A stretch of DNA of 64,000 nucleotides, from assembly GCA_963650385.1 (NCBI GenBank), contig CAVJLL010000003.1, forward strand, positions 27,653 through 91,652, written 5' to 3'. How positions within the stretch are numbered: position 1 is the stretch's first letter; each line of letters begins with the position of its first letter. A model generated the notes under the pieces. The model did not search any database. It was not told the origin of the DNA and was given only the letters and a program-made list of their open reading frames with translations. Positions 1 to 8,056 of the stretch are shown piece by piece. Source of the stretch: CAG-791 sp963650385. GTDB taxonomy: Bacteria > Bacillota > Clostridia > Lachnospirales > Lachnospiraceae. Both the position numbers and the translations under genes were made by a program.

Positions 1-371
1 GTTGTAACAACCGTCGTCGGGCGCCCCTCCATAATCCTTCGAAGGCACTGCATCCGCTCCTTTTCCAGAGCTTTGCCGCGCAGATCTGCCTGATAGAAAA
101 TCAGATCTCTTGCCGGAAAGATCACTGTGCTGCGGTCATAGAACAGATATTCACTCTGGATCTGCCGCACCCGTTTGTCGGAATACGTCAGAATCAGGCG
201 AAAACGCGCATGCGGTGCCAAAACACGTTCCGCAGAAAGTGCATTGATCAGATGAAGCTTCTGCGAGGGCACGCACCCGTCCGCCAGTGCTCTTGCTCCC
301 GGCTCCTTTAATACATCCAGAAGCGTTTGATATTCCGCCGCCTCACGAAGCGGCTCTGTTAATGTTCTCAT
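1..371 (-). CDS. mfd: Transcription-repair coupling factor Mfd, N-terminal part (cut by window edge)
   Basis: Only the first ~123 codons are in the window; the gene runs off the left edge. Mfd is an ATP-dependent translocase that removes stalled RNA polymerase and recruits UvrA. The translated start contains YDRSTVIFPARDLIFYQADL, followed by a basic stretch and TTVVT. This resembles the UvrB-like N-terminal module of Mfd, where the motif P-A-(K/R)-D-L-I-F-Y-Q-A-D is typical. The ATG at 369-371 is preceded by a purine-rich AAAGGG. It lies 68 bases downstream of pth on the same strand, the usual pth-mfd order in Bacillota. Helicase domains cannot be seen, so completeness is unknown. Confidence 0.85.
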   Translation of the reverse strand, partial: MRTLTEPLREAAEYQTLLDVLKEPGARALADGCVPSQKLHLINALSAERVLAPHARFRLILTYSDKRVRQIQSEYLFYDRSTVIFPARDLIFYQADLRGKALEKERMQCLRRIMEGRPTTVVT

Positions 372-439
372 TGACCCTTTGCCCCTGACTGATACCGGAC
401 TGCTGCGCGCTGTGCTCCCGCAATCCCGGTATTTCGGTC

Positions 440-1018
440 TTATTTGTTATACTGGTTCATTGCCTTCTGAATGCCGTCCCTTAAGATGGCTTCGACGGCA
501 TCTGCCGCCTTTTGCTCGGCGATGCGGATGTTCTCCGCATCTTCCCCCTTCGGATGCCCCAGCACATGATCCGCCAGATTGTACTGCGGATTCGGTTTGG
601 CTCCGACGCCGATCCGCACGCGGTAAAAATTACCGTCCCCCACATGCTGGATGATGTTCTTCAGACCGTTGTGTCCTCCGGCACTTCCCTTCTGACGAAG
701 CCGTATACGCCCCGGTTCCAGATCAATGTCGTCCGAAATGACAATCAGATGGGTGGCCGGATCGATTTTGTAGTAATCAATTCCCTCCCGCACGGCTTCG
801 CCTGAAAGGTTCATATAGGTCATCGGCTTCATGATGACCACCTTTGCATCCCCGATTTTCCCCTTTCCTACCAGCGACTTTTTAAAGCGCGCGGGTCCGT
901 CAATGTGCCACGTATCGATCAGAAGATCCGCTGCCGCGAAGCCGACATTATGCCGGGTTCCGTCATATTCCCTGCCCGGATTCCCAAGTCCAACGATCAA
1001 ATACCACTCCTGCTCCAC
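440..1018 (-). CDS. pth: Peptidyl-tRNA hydrolase
   Basis: A 192-residue protein, normal length for the Pth family, which hydrolyses peptidyl-tRNAs released during abortive translation in the cytoplasm. The N-terminus has LIVGLGNPGREYDGTRHNVG, including the conserved Asn and the catalytic His of the family. MKPMTYMNLSG and the GSAGGHNGLKNI segment are further family signatures. The start ATG lies directly upstream of the glycine-rich first strand, as expected. It sits between mfd and spoVG, all on the minus strand. A copy of the dispersed 28-bp motif lies about 25 bases upstream of the start. Confidence 0.95.
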   Translation of the reverse strand: MEQEWYLIVGLGNPGREYDGTRHNVGFAAADLLIDTWHIDGPARFKKSLVGKGKIGDAKVVIMKPMTYMNLSGEAVREGIDYYKIDPATHLIVISDDIDLEPGRIRLRQKGSAGGHNGLKNIIQHVGDGNFYRVRIGVGAKPNPQYNLADHVLGHPKGEDAENIRIAEQKAADAVEAILRDGIQKAMNQYNK

Positions 1019-1042
1019 TGCGTCTCTCCTTTCACACCTGGT

Positions 1043-1071
1043 AATTATTCAGAGCCCTTTTCGCAAAATCG
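1043..1071 (+). repeat. Dispersed 28-bp motif, copy A
   Basis: AATTATTCAGAGCCC, then TTTTCGCAAAATCG; one base longer than the other copies (CCCTTTTCG against CCCATTCG). It lies just upstream of pth. Confidence 0.7.
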
Positions 1072-1252
1072 CTGCTGTGCAGCATTCCTTATGCACATGC
1101 AGCGCTCTCGCCACAATGCAGTAGCATACCACAGAAGTCCGGCATATCGATACCCATCCGGTTTCATCAAAAATATGACCGCGGCCATCCATTTCACACG
1201 GAAATACAGCAGATGCTGAACCGTTAAAAACGTGCGCCGCCAGGCGTACTAC

Positions 1253-1286
1253 ACAAAAGGCAGCAGAAGCCCCCGCTCCTGCTGCC
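1253..1286 (-). terminator. Intrinsic terminator after spoVG
   Basis: On the minus strand GGCAGCAG and CTGCTGCC form a perfect 8-bp stem (1259-1266 with 1279-1286) with a 12-nt loop, followed by TTTTGTG. It lies 36 bases beyond the spoVG stop codon. Confidence 0.8.
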
Positions 1287-1322
1287 AAAAAGTTTTCCTT
1301 TTCCCATTATTGCCGCAATGGT

Positions 1323-1619
1323 TCATGCCAATACGGTCGTTTCGTCCATGGCCTTATCCCAGGCCGCCACACACTCCTGATACTTCGTCAGGATGGCATC
1401 TTCCACCAGCTTTCTGGTCTGTGCGTTGATCGGATGGGCCACATCACGATACTCACCCTCTGCTGTGCGCTTGCTGGGCATTGCAATAAACAAGCCTTTT
1501 TCCCCTTCAATTACTTTTATGTCATGTACCACAAATTCGCTGTCGAGTGTAATTGAAACAACGGCCCGCATCTTGCCGGATTGTGCAATTCTGCGTACTC
1601 GAACATCCGTAATCTTCAT
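1323..1619 (-). CDS. spoVG: SpoVG family regulator
   Basis: 98 residues, typical of SpoVG, a small nucleic-acid-binding protein first known from stage V sporulation and also found in non-sporulating Firmicutes. The sequence begins MKITDVRVRRI and contains FVVHDIKVIEG and the near-invariant FIAMPSKRT, plus HPIN further on. The ATG is preceded by AGGA at 6 bases. It starts 11 bases after the glgD stop, so it is probably the last gene of a glgC-glgD-spoVG transcript ending at the hairpin at 1253-1286. Coupling to glycogen synthesis genes, rather than to glmU as in Bacillus, is a point of interest. Confidence 0.95.
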   Translation of the reverse strand: MKITDVRVRRIAQSGKMRAVVSITLDSEFVVHDIKVIEGEKGLFIAMPSKRTAEGEYRDVAHPINAQTRKLVEDAILTKYQECVAAWDKAMDETTVLA

Positions 1620-1630
1620 AATTGTTCCTG

Positions 1631-2752
1631 CTACAGGCTGTAGCGCTCCCCCTTCTCTTCCACAACGATGCGGATTCCGTTTTCACCCTTGTAATATGCA
1701 TTGGCCCGAATCGTGCTGCCGGATTCCACAATGCAGTTCTCGATGTAGGCATTGTCGCCGATGTAGACATCGTTGAGAATCAGTGAGTTGCGGATCACAC
1801 AGTTGTTCCCGACATAGACCTGCTGGAACAGCACGGAGTCCTCAACGCTGCCGTTGACAATGCAGCCGCTCGAAAGAAGGCTGTTGCGTACGTCTACGCC
1901 CACATTGAACTTCGCCGGAGGAAGGTCTGCCACCTTTGAATTCACGCCCGGATATTCCCTGAAGAAGTAATTTCTCACCTCAGGCTTTAAGAAATCCATG
2001 TTCATGCGGAAGTAGTCGTCCACCGAAGCAATGTTCCTCCAGTAGGAGCTGATCTTATATCCGTAGATCCGCTTCACATCCTTGTAACGAATCAGAATGT
2101 CCTGTACAAGATCAAACCGGCCCTCTTCCTCGCTGCGTTCGAGAAGCTCAATCAGCGCGCGCCGCCGGATGACATAAATGCCGCAGGAGATGGTATTGGA
2201 TCTGGCGACGATCGGCTTCTCCACGAACTCGGTGATGCGTCCGTCGCCGTCCATCGTCACGGTGCCGTAGCGTTCCACGCTGACATCCTCCGGCATGTCC
2301 TTGCAGACAACCGTGATATCCGCCCGCTTCGCCACATGGTATTCCAACACCTCGCCGTAATCCATTTTGTATACGCAGTCGCCGGATGCGATCACCACAT
2401 ACGGCTCGTGGGAGTTCTTCAGAAAGCTGATATTCTGTGCAATGGCATCCGCTGTTCCGCGGTACCAGTTTCCGTTCTCACTGGTAAACGACGGCGTGAA
2501 CAGGAACATTCCGCCCTGCTTGCGTCCGAAATCCCACCACTTGGAGGAGCTTAAATGCTCATTCAGACTCCGGGAATTGTACTGTGTCAGAACGGCCACC
2601 TTCTGAACCCGGGAATACTCCATGTTCGTCAATGCAAAATCGATACTGCGGAAGCTTCCTGCCACCGGCATCGCGCAGGCTGCCCGCTTCTGGGACAGCT
2701 CCTTCATGCGGTTGGAGCGTCCGCCCGCCAGAATGATTCCGATCGCTCTCAT
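1631..2752 (-). CDS. glgD: Glucose-1-phosphate adenylyltransferase, GlgD subunit
   Basis: 373 residues. GlgD is the partner of GlgC in the heteromeric ADP-glucose pyrophosphorylase of Firmicutes, which makes ADP-glucose for glycogen. It keeps the nucleotidyltransferase fold start (IILAGGRSNRMKELS) and the substrate-proximal CVYKMDYGEVLEYH, but the N-terminal loop lacks the canonical GGRGSRL seen in GlgC, as is usual for GlgD. The C-terminal third is a left-handed beta-helix type repeat (GCIVNGSVEDSVLFQ, YIGDNAYIENCIV). Its ATG overlaps the glgC stop as ATGA, so the two are translationally coupled. Confidence 0.93.
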   Translation of the reverse strand: MRAIGIILAGGRSNRMKELSQKRAACAMPVAGSFRSIDFALTNMEYSRVQKVAVLTQYNSRSLNEHLSSSKWWDFGRKQGGMFLFTPSFTSENGNWYRGTADAIAQNISFLKNSHEPYVVIASGDCVYKMDYGEVLEYHVAKRADITVVCKDMPEDVSVERYGTVTMDGDGRITEFVEKPIVARSNTISCGIYVIRRRALIELLERSEEEGRFDLVQDILIRYKDVKRIYGYKISSYWRNIASVDDYFRMNMDFLKPEVRNYFFREYPGVNSKVADLPPAKFNVGVDVRNSLLSSGCIVNGSVEDSVLFQQVYVGNNCVIRNSLILNDVYIGDNAYIENCIVESGSTIRANAYYKGENGIRIVVEEKGERYSL

Positions 2753-4023
2753 AATGCGCTTCCCTCCTTGTTCAGTGTCCGGCCGCTTTCCAGTCTGCCC
2801 TGCGGATAATCCTCCGCGGCTGTCCTGCCGTTCACCATTGCATTCTTTCCGATGGAAACGCCGGCCGGTACCTCTGTATCCTCTGCAATGACCGTAAGGC
2901 CGCTGCAGTAGATATCCGGATTCGTTTCGTTAGGGACCTCTTCTCCCTCTCCGATTACCACATTCTCTCCGATGTGCGCCCGCTCAGCCACAATGGCCTT
3001 CTCCAGGCGGCATCCGGCATCAATTCTGGCACCGTTCATAATGATGGAATCGCGGATCACCGCGCCTTCGCCGATGACAACATCACTGCCGATCACGGAC
3101 TGCTCCACGTGACCGTAAATCTCACTGCCGTCTCCCACAATCGAACGCAGCACCTTGCTCGAAGGGCCGTAATACTGCGGCGGCAGCGACTCTACATTGG
3201 TATAGATTTTCCAGTATTCCTCATACAGGTTGAATTCCGGAACAATATCAATGAGCTGCATGTTCGCTTCCCAGTAGGAAGTCAGCGTGCCTACGTCCTT
3301 CCAGTAGCCGTTAAACTCATAGGCGAACAGGCGCTCTCCCTTGTCCCTGCAGTAAGGAATGATGTGCTTGCCGAAATCAAGTCCGGGGGTATCCTTATTG
3401 GTCTCCAGTGCCTCCCGGAACGCTTCCCAGGAGAAAATATAAATGCCCATGGACGCCAGATTGCTGCGGGGCTTGGCCGGTTTCTCCTCAAAATCCGTAA
3501 TCTGCCGCTTTTCATCCGTAATCATGATGCCGAAGCGCTTGGCTTCCTCCATCGGAACCGGCATAACCGCGATGGTTACATCCGCATTATTCTCCTTATG
3601 AAAATCCAGCATGGATTCATAATCCATCTTGTAGATGTGATCGCCGGAAAGGATCAGCACATAGTCCGGATGATAATTCTCCATGTAGCTCATATTCTGA
3701 TAAATGGCATTGGCGGTTCCGGTATACCACTCTGTTCCTGCGATCTTCTCGTAGGGCGGAAGCACGGACACGCCGCCCGCCAGCTTATCCAGATCCCACG
3801 GAATGCCGATTCCGATGTGTGTGTTCAGCTTCAGCGGCATATACTGTGTCAGTACGCCCACTGTGTCCACACCGGAATTAATGCAGTTGCTCAAGGGAAA
3901 ATCGATGATTCGATATTTACCCCCAAAGGGAACGGCCGGCTTTGCCATTTTGGATGTCAGAATACCAAGGCGGCTGCCGCGGCCTCCTGCCAGCAGCATC
4001 GCTATCATTTCCTTCTTGATCAT
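2749..4023 (-). CDS. glgC: Glucose-1-phosphate adenylyltransferase, GlgC catalytic subunit
   Basis: 424 residues from the chosen start. It converts glucose-1-phosphate and ATP to ADP-glucose and pyrophosphate, the committed step of glycogen synthesis. Visible signatures are AMLLAGGRGSRLGILT (nucleotide loop), KPAVPFGGKYRIIDFPLSN, LSGDHIYKMDY and FEEKPAKPRSNLASMG, followed by a C-terminal hexapeptide-repeat beta-helix. The ATG at 4021-4023 has AGAGGTG at a 6-base spacing; a GTG nine bases upstream (4032) is the alternative but leaves no room for that site. It is followed by glgD with an ATGA overlap. An extended -10 element lies about 60 bases upstream. Confidence 0.95.
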   Translation of the reverse strand: MIKKEMIAMLLAGGRGSRLGILTSKMAKPAVPFGGKYRIIDFPLSNCINSGVDTVGVLTQYMPLKLNTHIGIGIPWDLDKLAGGVSVLPPYEKIAGTEWYTGTANAIYQNMSYMENYHPDYVLILSGDHIYKMDYESMLDFHKENNADVTIAVMPVPMEEAKRFGIMITDEKRQITDFEEKPAKPRSNLASMGIYIFSWEAFREALETNKDTPGLDFGKHIIPYCRDKGERLFAYEFNGYWKDVGTLTSYWEANMQLIDIVPEFNLYEEYWKIYTNVESLPPQYYGPSSKVLRSIVGDGSEIYGHVEQSVIGSDVVIGEGAVIRDSIIMNGARIDAGCRLEKAIVAERAHIGENVVIGEGEEVPNETNPDIYCSGLTVIAEDTEVPAGVSIGKNAMVNGRTAAEDYPQGRLESGRTLNKEGSAL

Positions 4024-4082
4024 CACGATCACCTCTGTGCTGTCTGTATTTGCCGTTGGGTTCCTTCCCCATCAGCCAGTTC

Positions 4083-4088
4083 AGTATA
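4083..4088 (-). promoter_or_regulatory. Candidate promoter (extended -10) for glgC-glgD-spoVG
   Basis: Minus-strand TATACT preceded by TGC gives the extended form TGCTATACT. No good -35 hexamer is seen at 17 bases (TTTTAT). The position, about 60 bases before the glgC start, fits. Confidence 0.45.
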
Positions 4089-4255
4089 GCACAGCGGATG
4101 ATAGAATAAAAGGGAATTCCGGCGCGTCCTTGTGCTTAATATCCAAGTTTTGTGTTTCTTTAATCTCTTATTTTGTACAGTATTATTCCAACATCGTTAT
4201 TCCCCGCCACCGGCAGCAGACATTTGTTACAGATCCTTCATCATGCCGGCGAGAT

Positions 4256-4284
4256 TTGCAGTTGGGTTCTGCGTCTTCTATAAT
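4256..4284 (+). promoter_or_regulatory. Candidate sigma-A type promoter for murC
   Basis: TTGCAG at 4256-4261 and TATAAT at 4279-4284 with a 17-base spacer, ending 27 bases before the murC ATG. Confidence 0.7.
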
Positions 4285-4311
4285 AAAAGAAAAAATTCGA
4301 AAGGACATCCT

Positions 4312-5715
4312 ATGTATCAGGTTGATTTTACACATCCGATTTCGGTCTTTTTCTGCGGAATCGGCGGTATTTCCATGAGCGGACTTGCAGAGATTCTGGC
4401 GAGCCGCGGATTTTCGGTTTCCGGGTCTGACCGCAGCTCCTCTCCGATTACAAAGGAGTTGGAGGGCCACGGCATTCATGTGTGCATCGGTCAGAAGGCA
4501 GAGAACATCACGCCGGATCTCGACCTTGTGATCTTTACGGCCGCGATCCATCCCGATAATCCCGAATATCAGAAGACGCTGGCTCTGGGCATTCCGCATC
4601 TTACAAGAGCCGAGCTTCTCGGAGAGATCATGCGCAACTACGGCTGTCCGGTTGCCATTGCCGGCACCCACGGCAAGACGACCACCACCTCGATGATCTC
4701 TGAAATTCTCCTGTCGGCGGATGATGATCCGACGATTTCTGTCGGCGGAATTCTAAAGTCCATCGGCGGAAACGTACGCGTAGGGCATTCGGATTATTTT
4801 GTTGCAGAAGCCTGCGAATACACCAACAGCTTTCTGTCGCTGTTCCCGAAGATCGGTATTATTCTGGACATTGATGCCGATCACCTGGACTTCTTCAAGG
4901 ACCTTGCAGACATTCGCCGCTCCTTCCGCAAATTCGCCGAGCTGATTCCAGCGGACGGCACGCTGATCATAAACAGCGACATTGAGAATTACAAGGAGCT
5001 GACCGAGGGACTTTCCTGTCACATTGTCACCTTCGGCAGTGACAGAAACCGCAGCGATTATTACCCAGTCAACATTCATTATGATGAAGCGGCACGGGCA
5101 TCCTTTACCTGCTGCCGGCACATTAAAACCGGCGGACACACACAGCTGATTACTCTCGGCGTCCCCGGCGAGCACAACGTGTACAATTCCCTGGCCGCCA
5201 TTGCCGCCGCAGACCTCATCGGTGCAGACCGCAGCCGCACGGCCGAGGCGCTTGCCTCCTTTGCCGGAACGGATCGGCGCTTTGAGTACAAGGGAACGAT
5301 GGACGGCGTCACGATCATCGACGATTATGCACACCATCCTACGGAGATCCGCGCCACGCTTACGGCTGCCTCCAATATTGCACACGAGCGCATCGTCTGC
5401 ATTTTCCAGCCGCACACCTACACCAGAACAAAGGCACTGATGGATGATTTTGCAAGTGCTCTTTCGCTTGCCGATATTGTAATCCTCGCCGACATTTATG
5501 CGGCCAGAGAAACCGATACTCTCGGCATCAGCTCGCAGACACTGGCCGATAAAATCCGTGCTCTCGGCAAGGAGGATGTATTCTATTTTCCCGGTTTTGA
5601 CGAAATCGAAAATTTTGTACGGAAAAATTGCCGAAAAGGCGATTTGTTGATAACCATGGGTGCCGGAAATGTCACAGATATAGGTCCCGCACTGCTTTCC
5701 TCATCCAGCTGCTGA
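4312..5715 (+). CDS. murC: UDP-N-acetylmuramate--L-alanine ligase
   Basis: 467 residues from the ATG at 4312, which has AAAGGA seven bases upstream; longer in-frame extensions have no such site. MurC adds L-alanine to UDP-MurNAc, the first step of the peptidoglycan stem peptide, in the cytoplasm. It shows the Mur ligase N-terminal domain (FCGIGGISMSGLAEIL, GSDRSSSP), the ATP loop AIAGTHGKTTTTSM, a central EACEYTNSFL segment, and C-terminal DDYAHHPTEIRATL and FQPHTYTRT. It is followed by the DnaA-box region and the replication operon. Confidence 0.97.
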   Translation: MYQVDFTHPISVFFCGIGGISMSGLAEILASRGFSVSGSDRSSSPITKELEGHGIHVCIGQKAENITPDLDLVIFTAAIHPDNPEYQKTLALGIPHLTRAELLGEIMRNYGCPVAIAGTHGKTTTTSMISEILLSADDDPTISVGGILKSIGGNVRVGHSDYFVAEACEYTNSFLSLFPKIGIILDIDADHLDFFKDLADIRRSFRKFAELIPADGTLIINSDIENYKELTEGLSCHIVTFGSDRNRSDYYPVNIHYDEAARASFTCCRHIKTGGHTQLITLGVPGEHNVYNSLAAIAAADLIGADRSRTAEALASFAGTDRRFEYKGTMDGVTIIDDYAHHPTEIRATLTAASNIAHERIVCIFQPHTYTRTKALMDDFASALSLADIVILADIYAARETDTLGISSQTLADKIRALGKEDVFYFPGFDEIENFVRKNCRKGDLLITMGAGNVTDIGPALLSSSSC

Positions 5716-5718
5716 TAT

Positions 5719-5838
5719 TTATCCACGTTGTCCACATTCCTCTGCATCAAAGAGGGTGTGGACAACTTTTTTATATTTTGCGCCGCTCCGGCGGCTTATT
5801 CCCATTATCCACATTATCCACAAATTCTTTGTGGAAAT
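5719..5838. promoter_or_regulatory. Cluster of DnaA-box-like sites
   Basis: Matches to the TTATCCACA consensus: TTATCCACG at 5719-5727, TTGTCCACA at 5728-5736, TTGTCCACA on the minus strand at 5757-5765, two adjacent perfect TTATCCACA at 5805-5813 and 5814-5822, and a weaker ATTTCCACA on the minus strand at 5830-5838. Six sites in 120 bases is far above chance. The cluster sits just upstream of genes for a DnaD-domain protein and a helicase loader. It may be a DnaA-controlled promoter or a DnaA-titration site; dnaA, dnaN and rpmH are not in the window. Confidence 0.75.
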
Positions 5839-5881
5839 GCGCCGCCGGACACCCCGTTTTTTTCTGTTCAGTTTTACCATT

Positions 5882-5908
5882 TTGAAGAAAAAGACGCGAT
5901 GCTATACT
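5882..5908 (+). promoter_or_regulatory. Candidate promoter for the dnaD-dnaI-prs unit
   Basis: TTGAAG at 5882-5887 and TATACT at 5903-5908 with a 15-base spacer, or TTTGAA one base earlier with 16. The -10 is good but the spacing is short. It would give a leader of about 215 bases before the 6132 start, with the DnaA boxes immediately upstream of the -35. Confidence 0.45.
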
Positions 5909-5927
5909 CTCTCGTATCCAAAAACAC

Positions 5928-5955
5928 AACTACTCGGAGCCCATTCGCAAAATCG
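5928..5955 (+). repeat. Dispersed 28-bp motif, copy B
   Basis: Fits the pattern AAYTAYTCRGAGYCCATTYG followed by CMAAATCG. It has 3 differences from copy C. It lies in the untranslated leader of the dnaD-like gene. Confidence 0.7.
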
Positions 5956-6131
5956 ACCATTTCGATCCGAAGGCGAGTGCGTGCGGTTTTCTGCCGTTTC
6001 GTCAGGCACTGCCTGCCGTCACAGGCGGCAGGCCTGCAGCCGGGCTGCGCCTGTGATCGGCGGTGCGTACAGCATTTTCTCTGCATGTGCACCGAGCACC
6101 GGCGCGATACAGACATGAGGGGGAACACAGC

Positions 6132-6998
6132 ATGGGAGCATTTGCTATTTACAACAATCAGGCTATGGAATCTACCGTTATTTCCAATCTGTTCATTGAC
6201 GAATACATGAAGGATGCCAATGATGCACAGATCAAGATCTATCTCTACCTGGTCCGTATGATGTCTGCCGGTCTTGCAACCAGCATGTCGGATATCGCCG
6301 ATAAATTCAATCATACCGAGAAGGAAGTGCTGCGTTCTCTGCGTTACTGGGAGAGAAAGGGCCTCCTGACGCTGCAGATCGATGCTGCCGGGAATCTGGC
6401 CGGCATATTCCTTCGTGAGCCCAGAGCTTCGGTTTCCCAGGAGAACCATCAGGTCATCTCCATTGCACCGATGCTGGCCGCTAATGCCGGGATAGAGTCC
6501 GCAGCCGGTGCCGCCGCTCCCGTCATGCCTGCCGTCTCTGCCTCCGCCTCGGATTCACCGGCGCAGGCGCAGCCGATCCGCCCCGAGCAGGGAAGTGATG
6601 TCTCTGCCGAGCAGCTGGAGAGCTTTCAGCAGAGCGACGAAAGCCGCCAGCTGATGTTCGTTGTTGAGCAGTACATCGGGAAGCCGCTGTCCGTCCGCGA
6701 GGCCAAGACCATCTGCTTTATCTCGGATCAGCTGCATTTTTCGGATGAGCTGATTGATTATCTGGTAGAATACTGTGTCGGCCTGGGCAAAAAGGACTTC
6801 CGCTATATTGAAAAGGTCGCTCTCAACTGGGCGGAATCCGGCATTTCCACTGCGGAGCAGGCGCGGAAGAGCGTGCAGACGCAGACCGCTGCAAGGCGTG
6901 CATCCAGATCCGGCAAAAATACCGCGCGCTCCTTCCAGAACTTTGAGAAAGCATCCTACAATATGGATGAGCTGGAAAAGCAGCTGCTGAGCAACTAA
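6132..6998 (+). CDS. DnaD domain protein (primosome/replication initiation)
   Basis: 288 residues from the ATG at 6132, which has GAGGGGG eight bases upstream. DnaD/DnaB-type proteins remodel the origin and help load the replicative helicase in Firmicutes. The N-terminal ~110 residues look like the winged-helix DnaD module (FIDEYMKDANDAQIKIYLYL, DIADKFNHTEKEVLRSLRYW). An Ala/Pro/Ser-rich linker follows. The C-terminal helical domain (VEQYIGKPLSVREAKTICF) ends in YIEKVALNWAESGI, resembling the YxxxIxxxW motif. It is followed 18 bases later by the helicase loader. Assignment between DnaD and DnaB (B. subtilis sense) is uncertain. Confidence 0.88.
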   Translation: MGAFAIYNNQAMESTVISNLFIDEYMKDANDAQIKIYLYLVRMMSAGLATSMSDIADKFNHTEKEVLRSLRYWERKGLLTLQIDAAGNLAGIFLREPRASVSQENHQVISIAPMLAANAGIESAAGAAAPVMPAVSASASDSPAQAQPIRPEQGSDVSAEQLESFQQSDESRQLMFVVEQYIGKPLSVREAKTICFISDQLHFSDELIDYLVEYCVGLGKKDFRYIEKVALNWAESGISTAEQARKSVQTQTAARRASRSGKNTARSFQNFEKASYNMDELEKQLLSN

Positions 6999-7016
6999 TC
7001 ACAGGAGAGACGATCA

Positions 7017-7976
7017 TTGTCACTGCCAAGAGAAGACTACAATAAGCTGATGCTGGAATACAGCCAGACCAGGGATCGGCATCGCCGCGAACTGGAGCTG
7101 CGCAGGAAGAAGGTATATGCCAGACTTCCGCGTTATCAGGAGCTCGACCGGGAGATTCCGGAGATTTCCTACGCTTCTCTCCAGGAGAAGCTTTCCGGCA
7201 CAGCGCCTTCCTTTTCTCTCCGGGAACGCCTTTCCGATATTGCGGCTAAGAAAAAGGAGCTCCTTGCCGGTGCCGGATTTCCTGCCGACTATCTTCAGCT
7301 GCAGTATGACTGTCCCGACTGCCGTGACACCGGCTACATCGATAACCGGAAATGCCACTGTCTTAAGAAAAAGGAGGCTGCGATTCTCTATCAGCAGTCT
7401 CATCTGGATCAGCTGCTGCGCACCAATCGCTTTGAGAATCTGTCCGAGGAGTTCTACCGCGGCGAGGATCTTGAACATTTTCGGCGTGCCGTTGAGGTCT
7501 GCAGAAAATATATCCGGCAATTTAATTCCGACTATGAAAATTTATTTTTCTATGGTACAGTCGGTGTCGGAAAATCCTTCCTGTCCATATGTACTGCAGG
7601 AGAGCTGCTGAAGGCAGGGCATTCCGTCCTGTATTTCAGCTCGTCTTCCTTGTTCGAAACCATCTCCTCCTACATATTCGGTCAGGATAAGCGCTCGGAA
7701 TATCAGCGCTTTCTGGAGGACTTATATGGCTGCGAAGCGCTTATTATTGACGATCTTGGGACAGAAATGACCAACAACTTCGTATCCACGCAGCTGTTCT
7801 CGCTTTTAAACGAGCGTGAGCTGCGCAGGCGCTCCACCATTATTTCGACGAATTTATCACTTCAGGAGCTGCGCGACCGATACTCCGATCGTATTTTTTC
7901 GCGGATTACCAGCAGCTACACCATTATGAAGCTCACCGGCTCTGATATCCGCGTGACCCGCAGGGTGAAGCAGTAA
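7017..7976 (+). CDS. Helicase loader, DnaI/DnaC-like AAA+ ATPase
   Basis: 319 residues. The start is TTG at 7017 with GGAG nine bases upstream, 18 bases after the dnaD-like stop. The N-terminal third is helical. A cysteine cluster CPDCRDTGYIDNRKCHC (residues ~98-115) could bind zinc, as in B. subtilis DnaI. The AAA+ core shows GTVGVGKSFL (Walker A), ALIIDDLGTE (Walker B) and STIISTNLSLQELRDRYSDR (sensor/arginine-finger region). Such proteins load DnaB onto DNA. The chromosomal dnaB gene is at 33 kb. IstB-type transposon proteins are related, but the Cys domain and the dnaD neighbour argue for the loader. Confidence 0.92.
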   Translation: MSLPREDYNKLMLEYSQTRDRHRRELELRRKKVYARLPRYQELDREIPEISYASLQEKLSGTAPSFSLRERLSDIAAKKKELLAGAGFPADYLQLQYDCPDCRDTGYIDNRKCHCLKKKEAAILYQQSHLDQLLRTNRFENLSEEFYRGEDLEHFRRAVEVCRKYIRQFNSDYENLFFYGTVGVGKSFLSICTAGELLKAGHSVLYFSSSSLFETISSYIFGQDKRSEYQRFLEDLYGCEALIIDDLGTEMTNNFVSTQLFSLLNERELRRRSTIISTNLSLQELRDRYSDRIFSRITSSYTIMKLTGSDIRVTRRVKQ

Positions 7977-8056
7977 CGACAACTTTCAGCACCGGAGGAG
8001 ACCGCATTCCTCCTAAGATGGGCTGCAGACAGGCTGACCGCAGCAGAAAGGGCAAG

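Larger units (their letters stand above)
1019..1322. other. Intergenic region between pth and spoVG (304 bp)
   Basis: No convincing gene. It holds copy A of the dispersed 28-bp motif (1043-1071), close to the pth start, and the spoVG terminator (1253-1286). The short ORFs crossing it have no ribosome binding site and match no family I recognise. The stretch after copy A (about 1072-1110) vaguely resembles the segment at about 6065-6100 following copy B, which suggests a longer degenerate repeat. Confidence 0.6.
5716..6131. other. Intergenic region between murC and dnaD-like gene (416 bp)
   Basis: It holds a cluster of DnaA-box-like 9-mers (5719-5838), a candidate promoter (5882-5908), copy B of the dispersed motif (5928-5955), and a long GC-rich leader. 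The leader contains a perfect 8-bp hairpin, GCCTGCCG (6011-6018) with CGGCAGGC (6026-6033). A gene-free reading is favoured: the ORFs here have no ribosome binding sites. Confidence 0.75.

Noticed and set aside
2974..4089. 371-codon plus-strand frame opposite glgC
   Set aside because: His/Arg-rich shadow of glgC with no family match or start signal.
5719..5838. Reading the DnaA-box cluster as the chromosomal origin
   Set aside because: dnaA, dnaN, rpmH and gidA/parAB are absent and no AT-rich unwinding element is evident, so a regulatory or titration role is preferred.
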